From UBA668 sp046076025 (GTDB lineage Bacteria; Actinomycetota; Acidimicrobiia; Acidimicrobiales; Ilumatobacteraceae): a DNA stretch of 31,637 nt. A program made the position numbers and the translations under genes. This document shows, one piece after another, positions 1 to 7,892 of the stretch; positions within the stretch are counted from its first letter, which is position 1, and every line of letters begins with the position of its first letter. The stretch covers positions 1 through 31,637 of the forward strand of contig JBJTRF010000219.1 in the NCBI GenBank assembly GCA_046076025.1, written 5' to 3'. The notes beneath the pieces were generated by a model. It did no database searches. It worked only from the letters and a program-made list of their open reading frames with translations, and had not been told where the DNA came from.

Positions 1-1934
1 CCTCCGGCATCAACTGCGGCAGCTCCTGCTCCAGCCGGTTCTCGATCGGCGACACCGTCAACCTCACCGCCACGCCGGCCACCGGCTCGGTGTTCACCGG
101 CTGGTCGGGCGGCTGCAGCGGCACCGACCCGAACAGCTGCACCATCACCATCGACAACACCACCACCGTCACCGCCACGTTCTCGCTCGCCTATCGAATG
201 CTCACCGTCACCAAGGCGGGCGACGGCACCGGCACCGTCGTGTCGTCGCCGGGGCCGATCAACTGCGGCAACACCTGCTCGGCCAACCTGCCGATCAACG
301 GCACCTACACGCTCACCGCCACGCCGTCATCCGCCAGCGTCCTGTTCGCCGGATGGTCGGGCGCGTGCGGCGGCGCTGGCACCTGCACCGTCACGATGGA
401 CACCGCTCGCAGCGTCACCGCCACCTTCACGCGCATCTACCACGCGCTCAGCGTCACCAAGACGGGCACCGGCACCGGACGCGTCTACACCACGCTCGGC
501 GGCGTCGACTGCGGCACCACGTGCAGCGGCTCGGTCATCCAGGGAACCTCCGTCACCTTCGTCGCCCAGCCGGCGCTCGGCATGCGCTTCGACGGCTGGA
601 CGGGCGGCACCTGCAGCGGCACGCTCAACTGCACCGTCACCGTCACCGCGCCCGTCAGCGTCACCGCCACCTTCACCGCCATCGGCGACACCTTCCGCGA
701 GTTCCGCACCCCGCTGCGCCTCGTCGACACCCGGCCCAACAGCCCCGGCCTGCTCGATCCCGCCGCCGGCGCCGACCTGCCGTTCGCGCCCAACACCACC
801 CGTCGCTACCTCGTCACCAGCGTGCTCGGCGTGCCGGTGGGGGCGACGGTGCACCTCAACGTCGTCGCCGTCAACCCGAGGGCCAACGGCAACCTCAACA
901 TCTATCCGTGCGCCTCGCTCAGCACCACGCCGCCGACCGCGTCGTTCATGAACTTCCGCACCGGCATCAACGTCGCCAATGCCGGCCTCGTGGCAGTGGG
1001 ATCCGGCGGCGGCATCTGCATCCGCGCCAGCGCCCAGACCGACGTCGTCGTCGACGGTGCCGGATGGATCCCCGTCGGCAGCACGTTCACGCCGCTCGCC
1101 GCCCCGGTGCGCCTGCTCGACACGCGCACCGCGCAGGGCACCGCCGAGGCCGTCAACGAGACCACGCCGTTCACCGCGGGCGAGGTGCGCCGCTACCTGC
1201 CCCTCGGCACCGGCGGCCTGCCGGCCAGCGGCGTCGCCGCGCTGGCCATCAACGTCGTCGCCGCCACGCCCACCGGCACCGGCGCGGTGCAGGCATACCC
1301 GTGCGCCACCCTCGCCGATGCGCCACCCGCTGCTCGCACCGTGTCGTTCAGCAGCGGCGCCACCATCGCCACCGGCGGCATCGTCGTGCCCGACCCCTCG
1401 GGGGGCATCTGCATCCGCGCCACGGCCGGCACCCATGTCGTGATCGACACCGCCGGCTACTTCGGCACCGCCGGCGGATGGAACACGTTCGAGCCGCCGT
1501 CAACGCCGGTGCGCCTGCTCGACACGCAGGCAGGAGCGCTCGGCGCCCTCGAGACCGGCGCCGGTGGAGGATCGGGCGTCGATCTCGCCACCCGACTCGC
1601 CGCCGGCACCGTGTACCGCTTCGCGCTGGCCGATATCGCCGGCTTCCCGGCTGCCGGCTCGCTCGGTGCGGTGGCCCTCACGATCACCGCCGTGCTGCCC
1701 ACCGCCAACGGCTGGATGAAGGCCTGGGCCTGCGCCGCCATCACCGACCCGCCGCCCACCACCACGACGTTCAACTATCGGTCGGGCATCACCATCGGCA
1801 ATCTCGCCATCGTGCACACCAGCAGCATCAGCGGCACCAGCACCACCGGCACGGCCGGCGCCGGCGGCATCTGCCTGCAGAGCCTCGCCGCCACCCACAT
1901 CACCCTCGACGCCACCGGCTGGTTCACGCGCTAA
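1..1934 (+). CDS. Secreted/cell-surface repeat protein (5' partial): InlB-B-like repeats plus three Cys-pair repeats
   Basis: The frame is open from base 3, so the start lies upstream of the window; the GTG at 90 is internal. About 643 residues are visible. The first ~230 are roughly 75-residue Thr-rich repeats of the divergent InlB B-repeat type, each ending in a block like W-S/T-G-G-x-C then VTATF, with paired cysteines (I-N/D-CG...TCS and C...CTV). Three ~140-residue repeats follow (about 702-1080, 1090-1470, 1490-1931). Each begins with a P-hyd-R-L-hyd-DT-R/Q block, has one Cys in a Y/W-x-C-A motif and a second in GGIC, and ends in D-x-x-GW/GY. The same repeat forms the C terminus of the subtilase at 18881-21676. 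No enzyme domain is visible. Extracellular location is inferred from the repeats and cysteine pairs. It converges on the zinc-ribbon gene. Confidence 0.85.
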   Translation, partial: SGINCGSSCSSRFSIGDTVNLTATPATGSVFTGWSGGCSGTDPNSCTITIDNTTTVTATFSLAYRMLTVTKAGDGTGTVVSSPGPINCGNTCSANLPINGTYTLTATPSSASVLFAGWSGACGGAGTCTVTMDTARSVTATFTRIYHALSVTKTGTGTGRVYTTLGGVDCGTTCSGSVIQGTSVTFVAQPALGMRFDGWTGGTCSGTLNCTVTVTAPVSVTATFTAIGDTFREFRTPLRLVDTRPNSPGLLDPAAGADLPFAPNTTRRYLVTSVLGVPVGATVHLNVVAVNPRANGNLNIYPCASLSTTPPTASFMNFRTGINVANAGLVAVGSGGGICIRASAQTDVVVDGAGWIPVGSTFTPLAAPVRLLDTRTAQGTAEAVNETTPFTAGEVRRYLPLGTGGLPASGVAALAINVVAATPTGTGAVQAYPCATLADAPPAARTVSFSSGATIATGGIVVPDPSGGICIRATAGTHVVIDTAGYFGTAGGWNTFEPPSTPVRLLDTQAGALGALETGAGGGSGVDLATRLAAGTVYRFALADIAGFPAAGSLGAVALTITAVLPTANGWMKAWACAAITDPPPTTTTFNYRSGITIGNLAIVHTSSISGTSTTGTAGAGGICLQSLAATHITLDATGWFTR

Positions 1935-1976
1935 GCACGTCTAGAACACGACACTCCACGACAGTCCACGACGCCG

Positions 1977-2054
1977 GGACCATGCTCCGACCACGTCACG
2001 GACCACGTCACGATCACGTCCGGCACACGTCCGGCACACGTCCGGACCATGCTC
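1977..2054. repeat. Intergenic short tandem and direct repeats between convergent genes
   Basis: The 129-bp spacer holds two tandem 12-bp copies of GACCACGTCACG (1989-2012), three copies of CACGTCCGG at 11-bp spacing (2015-2045), and GGACCATGCTC at both ends (1977-1987 and 2044-2054). No gene or convincing terminator was seen here. Confidence 0.8.
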
Positions 2055-2063
2055 GGGTCTTCT

Positions 2064-4271
2064 CTACGCCTGACCCTCGATGATTCGATAATCAAACGCG
2101 GTGATGCCGTACCCGGTCGCCCACGCCTCGGCATCACGCGGATACCACCAGCCCTCGGACGAGATCACGTAGTACGCGCCCTCGACCACCGACTGTTTCC
2201 ACACCCAGTCGTCGGCCTGCACCACCATCACCGAGGCGCCAGCGGCCTCGAGTTCGTCGATCAGGTCGACAAGCTCCACCGGCCCGACCGGGTCGCCCTC
2301 GTCGTTCACGTAGCCGTCGAAGCCCACGCCGAGCGTGAGCACCCACTGGCCCTGCACATCGGCGATCTTCGAGCTGCTCTCGGCCACCAGCGCATCGAGC
2401 CGCTCGGTGGCAGCCACCAGCGGATCGACGAACACCGTCGTGGTGGTGCTCGAGGTCGTCGTGGTGGCAAGGGTGGTCGCCGGCTGGGTGGGAGGCGTAG
2501 TGGGCAGCGACCCCCGGCTGTCCTCGATGCCCGACGACTCGTCGCCCGAGGGCATCACCACCTGCGCTGCCAGCACGCCCAGCACCAGCGTCACCGCCAC
2601 GGCAGCGCCGATCAGCGCCCACCGACCCGCCGCATTCGGCACCGCGTCGCCAGTGCGCTCGGCCGCCACCTCCGTCGGCTGCATCGCACGCCCGCCAGCA
2701 GCATCACCGGCACCAGCACCAGCACCGGCACCTGTACCTGTACCTGCGCCTGCACCCTTCGAGCCCGCACCGAACCGCGAGCCAAAGCCCCTCAATCCAG
2801 TTCCGGCGGGTGTCGTGTCACCGCTGCCAGACGAGCCCGATGTCCCTGAGCCCGACGTCCCCGAGCCCGACGTCCCCGAGCCCGATGTACCTGAACCCGA
2901 GGTGCTCGTGGTCGTCATGCCGCGCTTGCCCGCACGGCTGGCACGGTCCTTCTCGGCGCGGTCCTTCTCGGCACGATCCCGCTCGGCCGCCTCGCGCTCG
3001 CGCACTGCCCGAGCTGCGGCCTCCTCGCGGGCCGCCCGCGCCGCCAGCTGCTCGTTCACCGCCGCCGTAGCCGCAGCGGCTGCCGCTACACGCTCAGCCT
3101 CAGCACGCTCCGCTGCTACACGCGCCGCCTCAGCACGCTCGACCTCAGCACGCTCAGCCGCCACACGGTCGGCCTCGTCACGAGCCTTCGCTGCTGCGTC
3201 GGCCGCTGCTGTCTCGGCCGCTGCCTGGCGGGCGGCCTCTGCCTCACGGGCCGCCTGTGCCGCAGCCTGCTCCGACGCCGCCCAGTCCTGCGCAGCGCGC
3301 TCCTCGGCGACACGTTCCTGAGCCGCCCGGTCCTGCGCAGCGCGCTCTTGCGCAGCACGTTCCTGGGCGGCGCGCTCCTGCATGACGCGTTCTTGGGCAG
3401 CGCGTTCTTGGGCAGCGCGTTCCTGCGCAGCACGCTCCTGAGCGGCCTGGGCATCCCGTGCGGCCTGCTCGCGGGCCAGCTGCTCGTTGCGTGCGGTTGC
3501 CTCGGCCTCGGCCACCTTGGCGGCAACGGCGGCGGCATGTGCCGCATCACGCGCCGCCTGCTGCTCGGCCTCCTTGGCGGCGCGGGCGGCCTCCTTCGCA
3601 GCGCTCTTTGCAGCGATCTTCGCGGCGCGCTCGGCCTGCTTGCGCTCGACCTCGGCGGCCTTCACGGCCGCCTTGCGGCGCGCCTTCTCTGCGGCCACGC
3701 CGGCATTGCGCAGCACCTTCTCGGCCTTTGCTGCAGCACGCTGCTCGACGGCAGTCATCGGCGCCGTCCCGCCGGCCACGCCAGTCGACCCACCGCCGAC
3801 ACCAGCTCCAAGTCCAGCACCAGCACCGACACCCGCACCGCCGGCGCCACCAGTCGCCCCGAGGCCACCACGGCCGGCCGTGTCGCCGCCGCTCATGCCG
3901 CTCATGCCACCCGTGCCGCCGCCACCGCTCATGCCACCCACGCCACCCGCAACACCGGCAGTGGGCTGTGCAGCGCCCATCGGCGGCGTCGAGTCGGCGC
4001 CGGATGACAAGCCCGACGGCGCCGGCGATCCCGACACGCCCGCCTGATCGCCGCCCTTGCCACGACGGCCCTTCTCGGGCGGGGTTGGCGCACGCAGCAG
4101 CTGGGCGCGCAGCGACGCCGACCGCGGCGCGTCCGACGGCGTCGGCGACGACGGGGCCTTGGGCATACCCGGCTCGCGCTGCGCAAGACGATGGCCGCAG
4201 TTCTGGCATCGCGCCATGTCGGCCGTCACCGGCTGCGAGCAGAACGGACAGGAATCAGAAGGGTCGTTCAT
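2064..4271 (-). CDS. Zinc-ribbon, long Ala/Glu/Arg coiled-coil, single-TM protein with extracytoplasmic domain
   Basis: 735 aa from ATG at 4271. Residues 8-25 form a zinc ribbon (C8, C11, C22, C25). A Pro/Gly-rich linker leads to an Ala/Glu/Arg/Lys-rich helical stretch at about 180-445, which includes about 11 near-perfect AAQER pentapeptides near 276-330. A GTSGS pentad repeat follows (about 457-482), then a Gly/Ala linker, one TM helix (about 551-571), a Thr-rich stalk, and a ~115-residue C-terminal domain rich in Trp/Tyr. The layout suggests a cytoplasmic N terminus, a long rod, and a folded domain outside. I recognise no family for the C-terminal domain. Function is unknown; a sensor or envelope-tethering role is only a guess. 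No clear ribosome binding site precedes the ATG. It converges with the repeat protein at 1-1934. Confidence 0.8.
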   Translation of the reverse strand: MNDPSDSCPFCSQPVTADMARCQNCGHRLAQREPGMPKAPSSPTPSDAPRSASLRAQLLRAPTPPEKGRRGKGGDQAGVSGSPAPSGLSSGADSTPPMGAAQPTAGVAGGVGGMSGGGGTGGMSGMSGGDTAGRGGLGATGGAGGAGVGAGAGLGAGVGGGSTGVAGGTAPMTAVEQRAAAKAEKVLRNAGVAAEKARRKAAVKAAEVERKQAERAAKIAAKSAAKEAARAAKEAEQQAARDAAHAAAVAAKVAEAEATARNEQLAREQAARDAQAAQERAAQERAAQERAAQERVMQERAAQERAAQERAAQDRAAQERVAEERAAQDWAASEQAAAQAAREAEAARQAAAETAAADAAAKARDEADRVAAERAEVERAEAARVAAERAEAERVAAAAAATAAVNEQLAARAAREEAAARAVREREAAERDRAEKDRAEKDRASRAGKRGMTTTSTSGSGTSGSGTSGSGTSGSGTSGSSGSGDTTPAGTGLRGFGSRFGAGSKGAGAGTGTGAGAGAGAGDAAGGRAMQPTEVAAERTGDAVPNAAGRWALIGAAVAVTLVLGVLAAQVVMPSGDESSGIEDSRGSLPTTPPTQPATTLATTTTSSTTTTVFVDPLVAATERLDALVAESSSKIADVQGQWVLTLGVGFDGYVNDEGDPVGPVELVDLIDELEAAGASVMVVQADDWVWKQSVVEGAYYVISSEGWWYPRDAEAWATGYGITAFDYRIIEGQA

Positions 4272-4691
4272 CAGTCACGCAGTCGGTCGGGAATGAGTCG
4301 GGTGTGAGTCGGTAGAGGTCGGTAGAGAGTCGGTAGAGAGCGGGTTGGAGCATCAGGTCGGTATGTCACGGTTAGAGATCAAGGGTCGAGTAGCGGGGCT
4401 CGTGGGCTCGGTGCAGCGCCAGCGCCGCTGGGTGCCGACAGTCTGGCGTACCGACGTTCTCAATGGAAGAACCCGCCCCGCACGGCGCACGTGACGACCC
4501 AAGAACCAGCCCGAATCCTTCCCACGACCGGCCCACGACCGGCCCACGAACATTCCGCCACGTGGCCCACCGCGACCCGACGACCACACGACAACATCCC
4601 GGCGACCACACGCCAACGTCCCACCGACAACCCGTGCCCGCCCAAGGACCATCCGGGCCGAGGCCGGGCACAGACCGTGTCCGACCCAGGC
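4272..4691. other. 420-bp intergenic region with short repeats, no gene seen
   Basis: The spacer separates two minus-strand genes. It contains three copies of GTCGGTAGAG (4308-4338) embedded in further GTCGG motifs from 4280, and an 11-bp tandem CCCACGACCGG (4521-4542, with a third partial copy) followed by degenerate CGACCACACG-type units to about 4640. Frames that stay open here have repeat-driven, low-complexity translations and I do not call them genes. No tRNA or terminator was recognised. Confidence 0.6.
4308..4338. repeat. Tandem GTCGGTAGAG x3
   Basis: Copies lie at 4308-4317, 4318-4327 and 4329-4338, just upstream of the zinc-ribbon gene start. They may overlap its promoter. Confidence 0.8.
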
Positions 4692-5108
4692 TCAGACCGT
4701 CTTCACCACGAGCACGTCGCACGGCGCCTGACGCAGCACGTCGGCCCCGACGCTGCCCAGCACCCGGCCGATGCCCTGCATGCGCACATTGCCCACCACG
4801 ATCAGGTCGGCCTGCAGGCGCTCGGCGGCCCGCAGCAGCACGGCCGCCGGGTCGCCCTCGAGCGCATCCACGGTGTGCGGCCCCTTCAGGCCAAGCCCCT
4901 CGACGAAGCGCACCACCTTCTCGCGGGCTTCCTCGAGGCTGTTCAGCTCCCACGAGTCGCCGCCCAACTCGAGCACCTGCACCTCGGCCTCCTTCACGGC
5001 GGTCACGAAGTGCACGGTGCCGCCGGTGGCAGCGGCCCACTCGGCGGCCTTGCGTGCCGCCAGTTGCGACGTCTCGGTCTCGGTCACTCCAACGACGATG
5101 CTCTCCAT
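4692..5108 (-). CDS. Universal stress protein, UspA family
   Basis: 138 aa, the usual size of a single Usp domain. It starts with a MxSIVVGV-type beta strand and ends with LIVVGN...IGRVLGSVGADVLRQAPCDVLVV, the nucleotide-binding region of the family. The loop departs from the G-2x-G-9x-G-S/T pattern: the second glycine position holds Arg and the segment is one residue shorter, so ATP binding is uncertain. The start ATG at 5108 is set by an AGGAGG ribosome binding site (5114-5119, 5-nt spacer). It is divergent from the heliorhodopsin gene with a 181-bp shared upstream region. Usp proteins are cytoplasmic stress-response proteins; the role here is not defined. Confidence 0.92.
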   Translation of the reverse strand: MESIVVGVTETETSQLAARKAAEWAAATGGTVHFVTAVKEAEVQVLELGGDSWELNSLEEAREKVVRFVEGLGLKGPHTVDALEGDPAAVLLRAAERLQADLIVVGNVRMQGIGRVLGSVGADVLRQAPCDVLVVKTV

Positions 5109-5113
5109 GGTCG

Positions 5114-5135
5114 CCTCCTCGGACGCCGCACGTTA
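5114..5135 (-). promoter_or_regulatory. Promoter -10 and RBS of the UspA-type gene
   Basis: On the minus strand TAACGT (5130-5135) fits the actinobacterial TANNNT -10 pattern. It is followed by AGGAGG (5114-5119) before ATG 5108, giving a predicted leader of roughly 15-20 nt. Confidence 0.45.
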
Positions 5136-5209
5136 GCCCCGCACCACGAGGCGCAGTTCACGCCGCGCAGCCCCGGCACGACGGGCACCAGCACGACCCA
5201 CGCCGGCAT

Positions 5210-5223
5210 CACGGGCACCCGTG
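5210..5223. promoter_or_regulatory. Inverted repeat CACGGG-CA-CCCGTG, possible operator of the heliorhodopsin gene
   Basis: Perfect 6-bp arms with a 2-bp centre lie 10 bp upstream of a TACGGT -10 candidate (5234-5239), in the -35 area. A regulator binding here would control the heliorhodopsin promoter. The sequence lies in a locally repetitive CACGGGCACC-rich stretch, so chance formation is possible. Confidence 0.35.
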
Positions 5224-5233
5224 CGCCATCCGG

Positions 5234-5283
5234 TACGGTCGGCAGCGCACGACGCCGTCGTCTGCACCAGCCACTCCGGAGGG
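5234..5283 (+). promoter_or_regulatory. Candidate -10 and RBS of the heliorhodopsin gene
   Basis: TACGGT (5234-5239) matches TANNNT. GGAGGG (5278-5283) is a strong ribosome binding site 6 nt before ATG 5290. The leader would be about 44 nt. Confidence 0.45.
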
Positions 5284-5289
5284 CCCACC

Positions 5290-6078
5290 ATGACCGGCAC
5301 CACCACCGACGCATCACCCACCGCCACCGGTGTCACGCCCGAGCGGCTCGCCAACCTGCGCATCTGGAACCTCGGCCTCACGGTGCTCCACGCTGCCCAG
5401 GCCGTGGTGATCCTCATCATCGGCGGCACCTTCGGCGTCGCCGTCACCACCACGTTCCCCGAGGGCCCTCCCGGCACCCGCACCCCGGCACCCGACACGT
5501 TCTTCACGGTGCGCATTGCCGTCGCGATCGCGCTCTTCCTCGGCCTCGCCGCCCTCGACCACCTGCTCACCAGCACCGTCATGCGCGACCGCTACGAGCG
5601 CGGCCTGCGCAGCGGCATCAATCGCTTCCGCTGGGTCGAGTACTCGGTCAGCGCCACGCTGATGCTCATCCTCATCGCGATGTACGGCGGCATCACCGAC
5701 ATCACCAGCCTGCTGTGCCTCGCCGGTGCCAACTCGGCGATGATCTTCTTCGGCTGGCTGCAGGAGCGCATGAACCCGCCCGGCCGCACCGCCACCACGA
5801 TGATGCCGTTCTGGTTCGGCACCATCGCCGGACTGTTCCCGTGGGCGGCGCTCATCGTCAACATCGTCGGCGCCGAGACGGTGCCCGGCTTCGTGTACGG
5901 CATCATCGTCGCCGAGTTCGTGTTCTTCTTCAGCTTCGGCCTCAACCAGTGGCTGCAGTACCGGGGCGTGGGAAAGTGGCGCGACTACGTCTACGGCGAG
6001 AAGGTGTACCTGGTGCTCAGCCTCGCCGCGAAGAGCGTGCTCGCCTGGCAGATCTACGGCGGCTCGCTCGCCAACTAA
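5290..6078 (+). CDS. Heliorhodopsin (retinal-binding 7-TM protein)
   Basis: 262 aa from ATG 5290, chosen over an in-frame upstream GTG because GGAGGG sits 6 nt before it. Seven hydrophobic segments are seen. Heliorhodopsin hallmarks are present: TM1 with H34, TM2 with H91, the TM3 block FRWVEYSVSATLM with E117 as the likely Schiff-base counterion, and TM7 SLAAKSVLAWQ with K248 as the retinal lysine and S244 four residues before it. These match the H23/H80/E107/S237/K241 set of heliorhodopsin 48C12 by motif. The pump-type TM3 motifs of type-1 rhodopsins are absent. The family sits in the membrane with its N terminus inside and is not known to be a strong ion pump; a signalling or enzyme-regulating role is proposed in the literature. 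No carotenoid or retinal synthesis gene is in the window. Confidence 0.95.
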   Translation: MTGTTTDASPTATGVTPERLANLRIWNLGLTVLHAAQAVVILIIGGTFGVAVTTTFPEGPPGTRTPAPDTFFTVRIAVAIALFLGLAALDHLLTSTVMRDRYERGLRSGINRFRWVEYSVSATLMLILIAMYGGITDITSLLCLAGANSAMIFFGWLQERMNPPGRTATTMMPFWFGTIAGLFPWAALIVNIVGAETVPGFVYGIIVAEFVFFFSFGLNQWLQYRGVGKWRDYVYGEKVYLVLSLAAKSVLAWQIYGGSLAN

Positions 6079-6113
6079 CGCGCTCGCCAGCTAACGCGCA
6101 CGCCAGCTACGTC
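6066..6113 (+). repeat. 16-bp tandem repeat x3 spanning the heliorhodopsin stop codon
   Basis: Units at 6066-6081, 6082-6097 and 6098-6113 (GCTCGCCAACTAACGC and variants). Unit 1 includes the last codons and TAA of the heliorhodopsin gene. Unit 2 carries a second copy of that stop. The third unit is more diverged. Confidence 0.85.
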
Positions 6114-6182
6114 GCATCGTCAGCGGCGCCACCCTCGCATCACAGCACCGCGGCGTACGACCGTCCCAGCGCACTGCCCCGG

Positions 6183-6365
6183 TCACGACACCTCGAGGGC
6201 CAGTTCGCGTAGCCGCTCGACGGCCTCGGGCGCCTCGCCGCGGGTGCCGCGCACGCCAACGGCGCTGCTTGACACGGCGATCGCCGCTGTGAACGACGCC
6301 GCCGGACGACGCGCCGCCGCCCACGCTGCAAGCACTGAGTTGCCGGACAATCCTCCTGCGACCAC
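6183..6365 (-). pseudogene. Possible 3' remnant of a minus-strand gene (kinase-like C terminus)
   Basis: The minus-strand frame from about 6365 to the TGA at 6183 reads like a protein C terminus (AVGVRGTRGEAP, then an amphipathic EAVERLRELALEV end) with normal GC-rich third positions. It resembles the helical tail of PfkB-type sugar kinases, but I cannot confirm this. No N-terminal part exists upstream, where the composition changes. It overlaps the plus-strand ORF at 6244-6657, so at most one of the two is a functioning gene over this stretch. Confidence 0.22.
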
Positions 6366-6657
6366 GACAACAGTTGCGCTGCCAGCTGCGCCGACCGGCG
6401 AGTTCGACCTCGGGATAAACGTCGCCGGTCGCCAGTTCGTCGTGATCTGGGAGCCAGTTCCAGCGCCGTTCGACTACACGTGGGCGGTCTACAACACCAG
6501 CGGCGGCGGCAAGACACTTCTCGCGAGCGGAACCGCTAGCACCAGTTCTTCCGAAACAATCGTCTACACATGGCCAATTGGCAGCACGAGCTTGCGGCTT
6601 GAGGTCACCTCAGACACCGATCCCGCAGTTTCGGACTTCACCGAATACGAGGCGTGA
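6244..6657 (+). CDS. Hypothetical protein with Ig-like C-terminal half, atypical codon use
   Basis: 137 aa from GTG 6244; the start is uncertain. The N-terminal ~35 residues are Ala/Arg-rich, a Pro/Thr linker (about 38-50) follows, and residues ~52-137 look like a beta-rich domain (INVAGRQFVVIWEPV, FDYTWAVYNTSGGG, SLRLEVTSDTDP). No signal peptide is visible. Codons from about 6345 onward use many A/T third bases (CCT, ACA, CTT, GAA, TCT), unlike every neighbour, suggesting recent acquisition. Its TGA ends at 6657, immediately before the stop of the convergent gene. It may be a 5'-truncated piece of a larger secreted protein fused to local DNA. Confidence 0.45.
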   Translation: MPRTPTALLDTAIAAVNDAAGRRAAAHAASTELPDNPPATTTTVALPAAPTGEFDLGINVAGRQFVVIWEPVPAPFDYTWAVYNTSGGGKTLLASGTASTSSSETIVYTWPIGSTSLRLEVTSDTDPAVSDFTEYEA

Positions 6658-7638
6658 CTACCGCCCGACGCCTCCGTTGACGTAATCAGCGTCGAGATTC
6701 TGGTTGTACACGCCACCGCACGGCGCCGCATTGCGCTCATCGCGGCCGAGGGCCACCTTCGTCGGGTCGTAGCCGGCATCGAAGTACGCCTTCTGCAACT
6801 CGGGCGACAGGTACCGCACGTACGACGCATAGTGCAGACCCGTCAGCCCGAGGTACGGCTTCCACCCCACCACCACGTCGAACCAGATGCCCCGTGCCGA
6901 GAAGTCGGTCTGGTTGCCGTTCTCGGTGACGACGTTCACCCAATCGCTCGGCGGCGCATACCCGATCACGTCACCTGCCGTGACGTGATCGCCCTCGCCC
7001 ACCGTCGGGAACACGTGCTGGTACTGCACCACCCACTGCCCTAGCGGTGCCGCCCGGTACACGGTGAGCTCGATCTCCGAGGCGAAGTTGCCGAGGTACG
7101 TGAAGCCCGTGCCCGGCTGCAGGTCGGTGGGCAGCTGGAAATCCTGCGCCTCGGTGATCACGCCGTCGGCCATGGCGTACACCTCCACCTGGCGCCCGCT
7201 GCCGAACGTGTCGCGCAGCAGCACCTGATGCAGCATGCTGCGATCATCCTCGACGTCGCGCGCCGAGTCGGCCGAGCGCCCCGAGAAGTCGCCGCCCGCA
7301 CACGACCGGAAGCGACTCATGTCGGCGATCTCGAACACCTCCACCGGGCTCGAGGTGAACACCGGCGTGAACGACGGCGACCCGAGGTACGCCTGGTACA
7401 GGCCGAATGCGCCGTAGCCCACCACGGCCCCCACCAGCAGCACGGTCACCATCCAGTGCCGGCGCACCAGGAACCACCCCGCCCACGCCAGCGCCAGCAC
7501 GCAGAAGGGCAGCCACGCCCGCTCGATCAGCGAGGTGCGCGGCACCCACCACACCGAGCCCACCGTGCCCGCCAGCACGACGCCCAGCACGCCGAGGCGA
7601 ACAATCCGTCCTCGCTCCACCCTGCGAGTATTGCCCAC
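6658..7638 (-). CDS. Membrane protein with degenerate M23/LytM-like domain
   Basis: About 326 aa from GTG 7638; GTG 7620 is an alternative, and the frame further upstream is repeat-derived. Three hydrophobic segments occupy the first ~110 residues. A ~200-residue outside domain follows, ending in an asymmetric Cys/Asn-rich tail. The stretch VYAMADGVI ... VVQYQHVFPTVGEGDHVTAGDVIGYAPP follows the duplicated-hybrid-motif pattern of M23 peptidases. The catalytic HxH strand (normally like PHLHFE) reads ARGIWFDV, so zinc and hydrolase activity are probably absent. Non-catalytic LytM-like proteins often act as envelope regulators; the partner here is unknown. Confidence 0.7.
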   Translation of the reverse strand: MGNTRRVERGRIVRLGVLGVVLAGTVGSVWWVPRTSLIERAWLPFCVLALAWAGWFLVRRHWMVTVLLVGAVVGYGAFGLYQAYLGSPSFTPVFTSSPVEVFEIADMSRFRSCAGGDFSGRSADSARDVEDDRSMLHQVLLRDTFGSGRQVEVYAMADGVITEAQDFQLPTDLQPGTGFTYLGNFASEIELTVYRAAPLGQWVVQYQHVFPTVGEGDHVTAGDVIGYAPPSDWVNVVTENGNQTDFSARGIWFDVVVGWKPYLGLTGLHYASYVRYLSPELQKAYFDAGYDPTKVALGRDERNAAPCGGVYNQNLDADYVNGGVGR

Positions 7639-7717
7639 GCCCACCGCCGGCGGCCGCGACCACCAGCAGCGAGTACCAGCAGCGACCACCCACATCGACC
7701 ACCCGCACCAGTGCCAT

Positions 7718-7787
7718 CGCACGAGCACCCCGGCACGAGCACTCCGGCACGAGCACCCCGGCACGAGCACTCCCACACGAGGACCCC
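7718..7787. repeat. 14-bp minisatellite x5
   Basis: Five units of GGCACGAGCACCCC and variants at 7718-7731, 7732-7745, 7746-7759, 7760-7773 and 7774-7787. Unit position 12 alternates C/T (period 28). It lies in the 254-bp divergent spacer between the M23-like gene and the BY-kinase-like gene. The units have no spacers, so this is not a CRISPR array. Confidence 0.9.
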
Positions 7788-7879
7788 GGCCCCCGCCCGG
7801 CCCGCCCAGCACGTCGCCATCGAGCCTGCGTCGACATGGCGTCGTCGCCACAAGCGACAGCGCACGCGGCATTCACGAC

Positions 7880-7885
7880 TAGCCT
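7880..7885 (+). promoter_or_regulatory. -10 element TAGCCT, leaderless-type start
   Basis: TANNNT hexamer with 7 nt between it and ATG 7893, and no ribosome binding site. This predicts a leaderless or nearly leaderless transcript. Confidence 0.45.
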
Positions 7886-7892
7886 CGCCCCG

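Noticed and set aside
353..2083. Long plus-strand ORF rich in His/Arg
   Set aside because: It is a frame shadow of the repeat protein at 1-1934: low-complexity His/Arg translation and no domain.
4353..5040. Minus-strand ORFs in the 4.3-4.7 kb spacer
   Set aside because: Translations are Gly/Arg/Trp low-complexity products of short repeats, and part overlaps the UspA-type gene in another frame.
7718..7787. Possible CRISPR array
   Set aside because: Units are 14 bp, contiguous and without spacers; it is a minisatellite.
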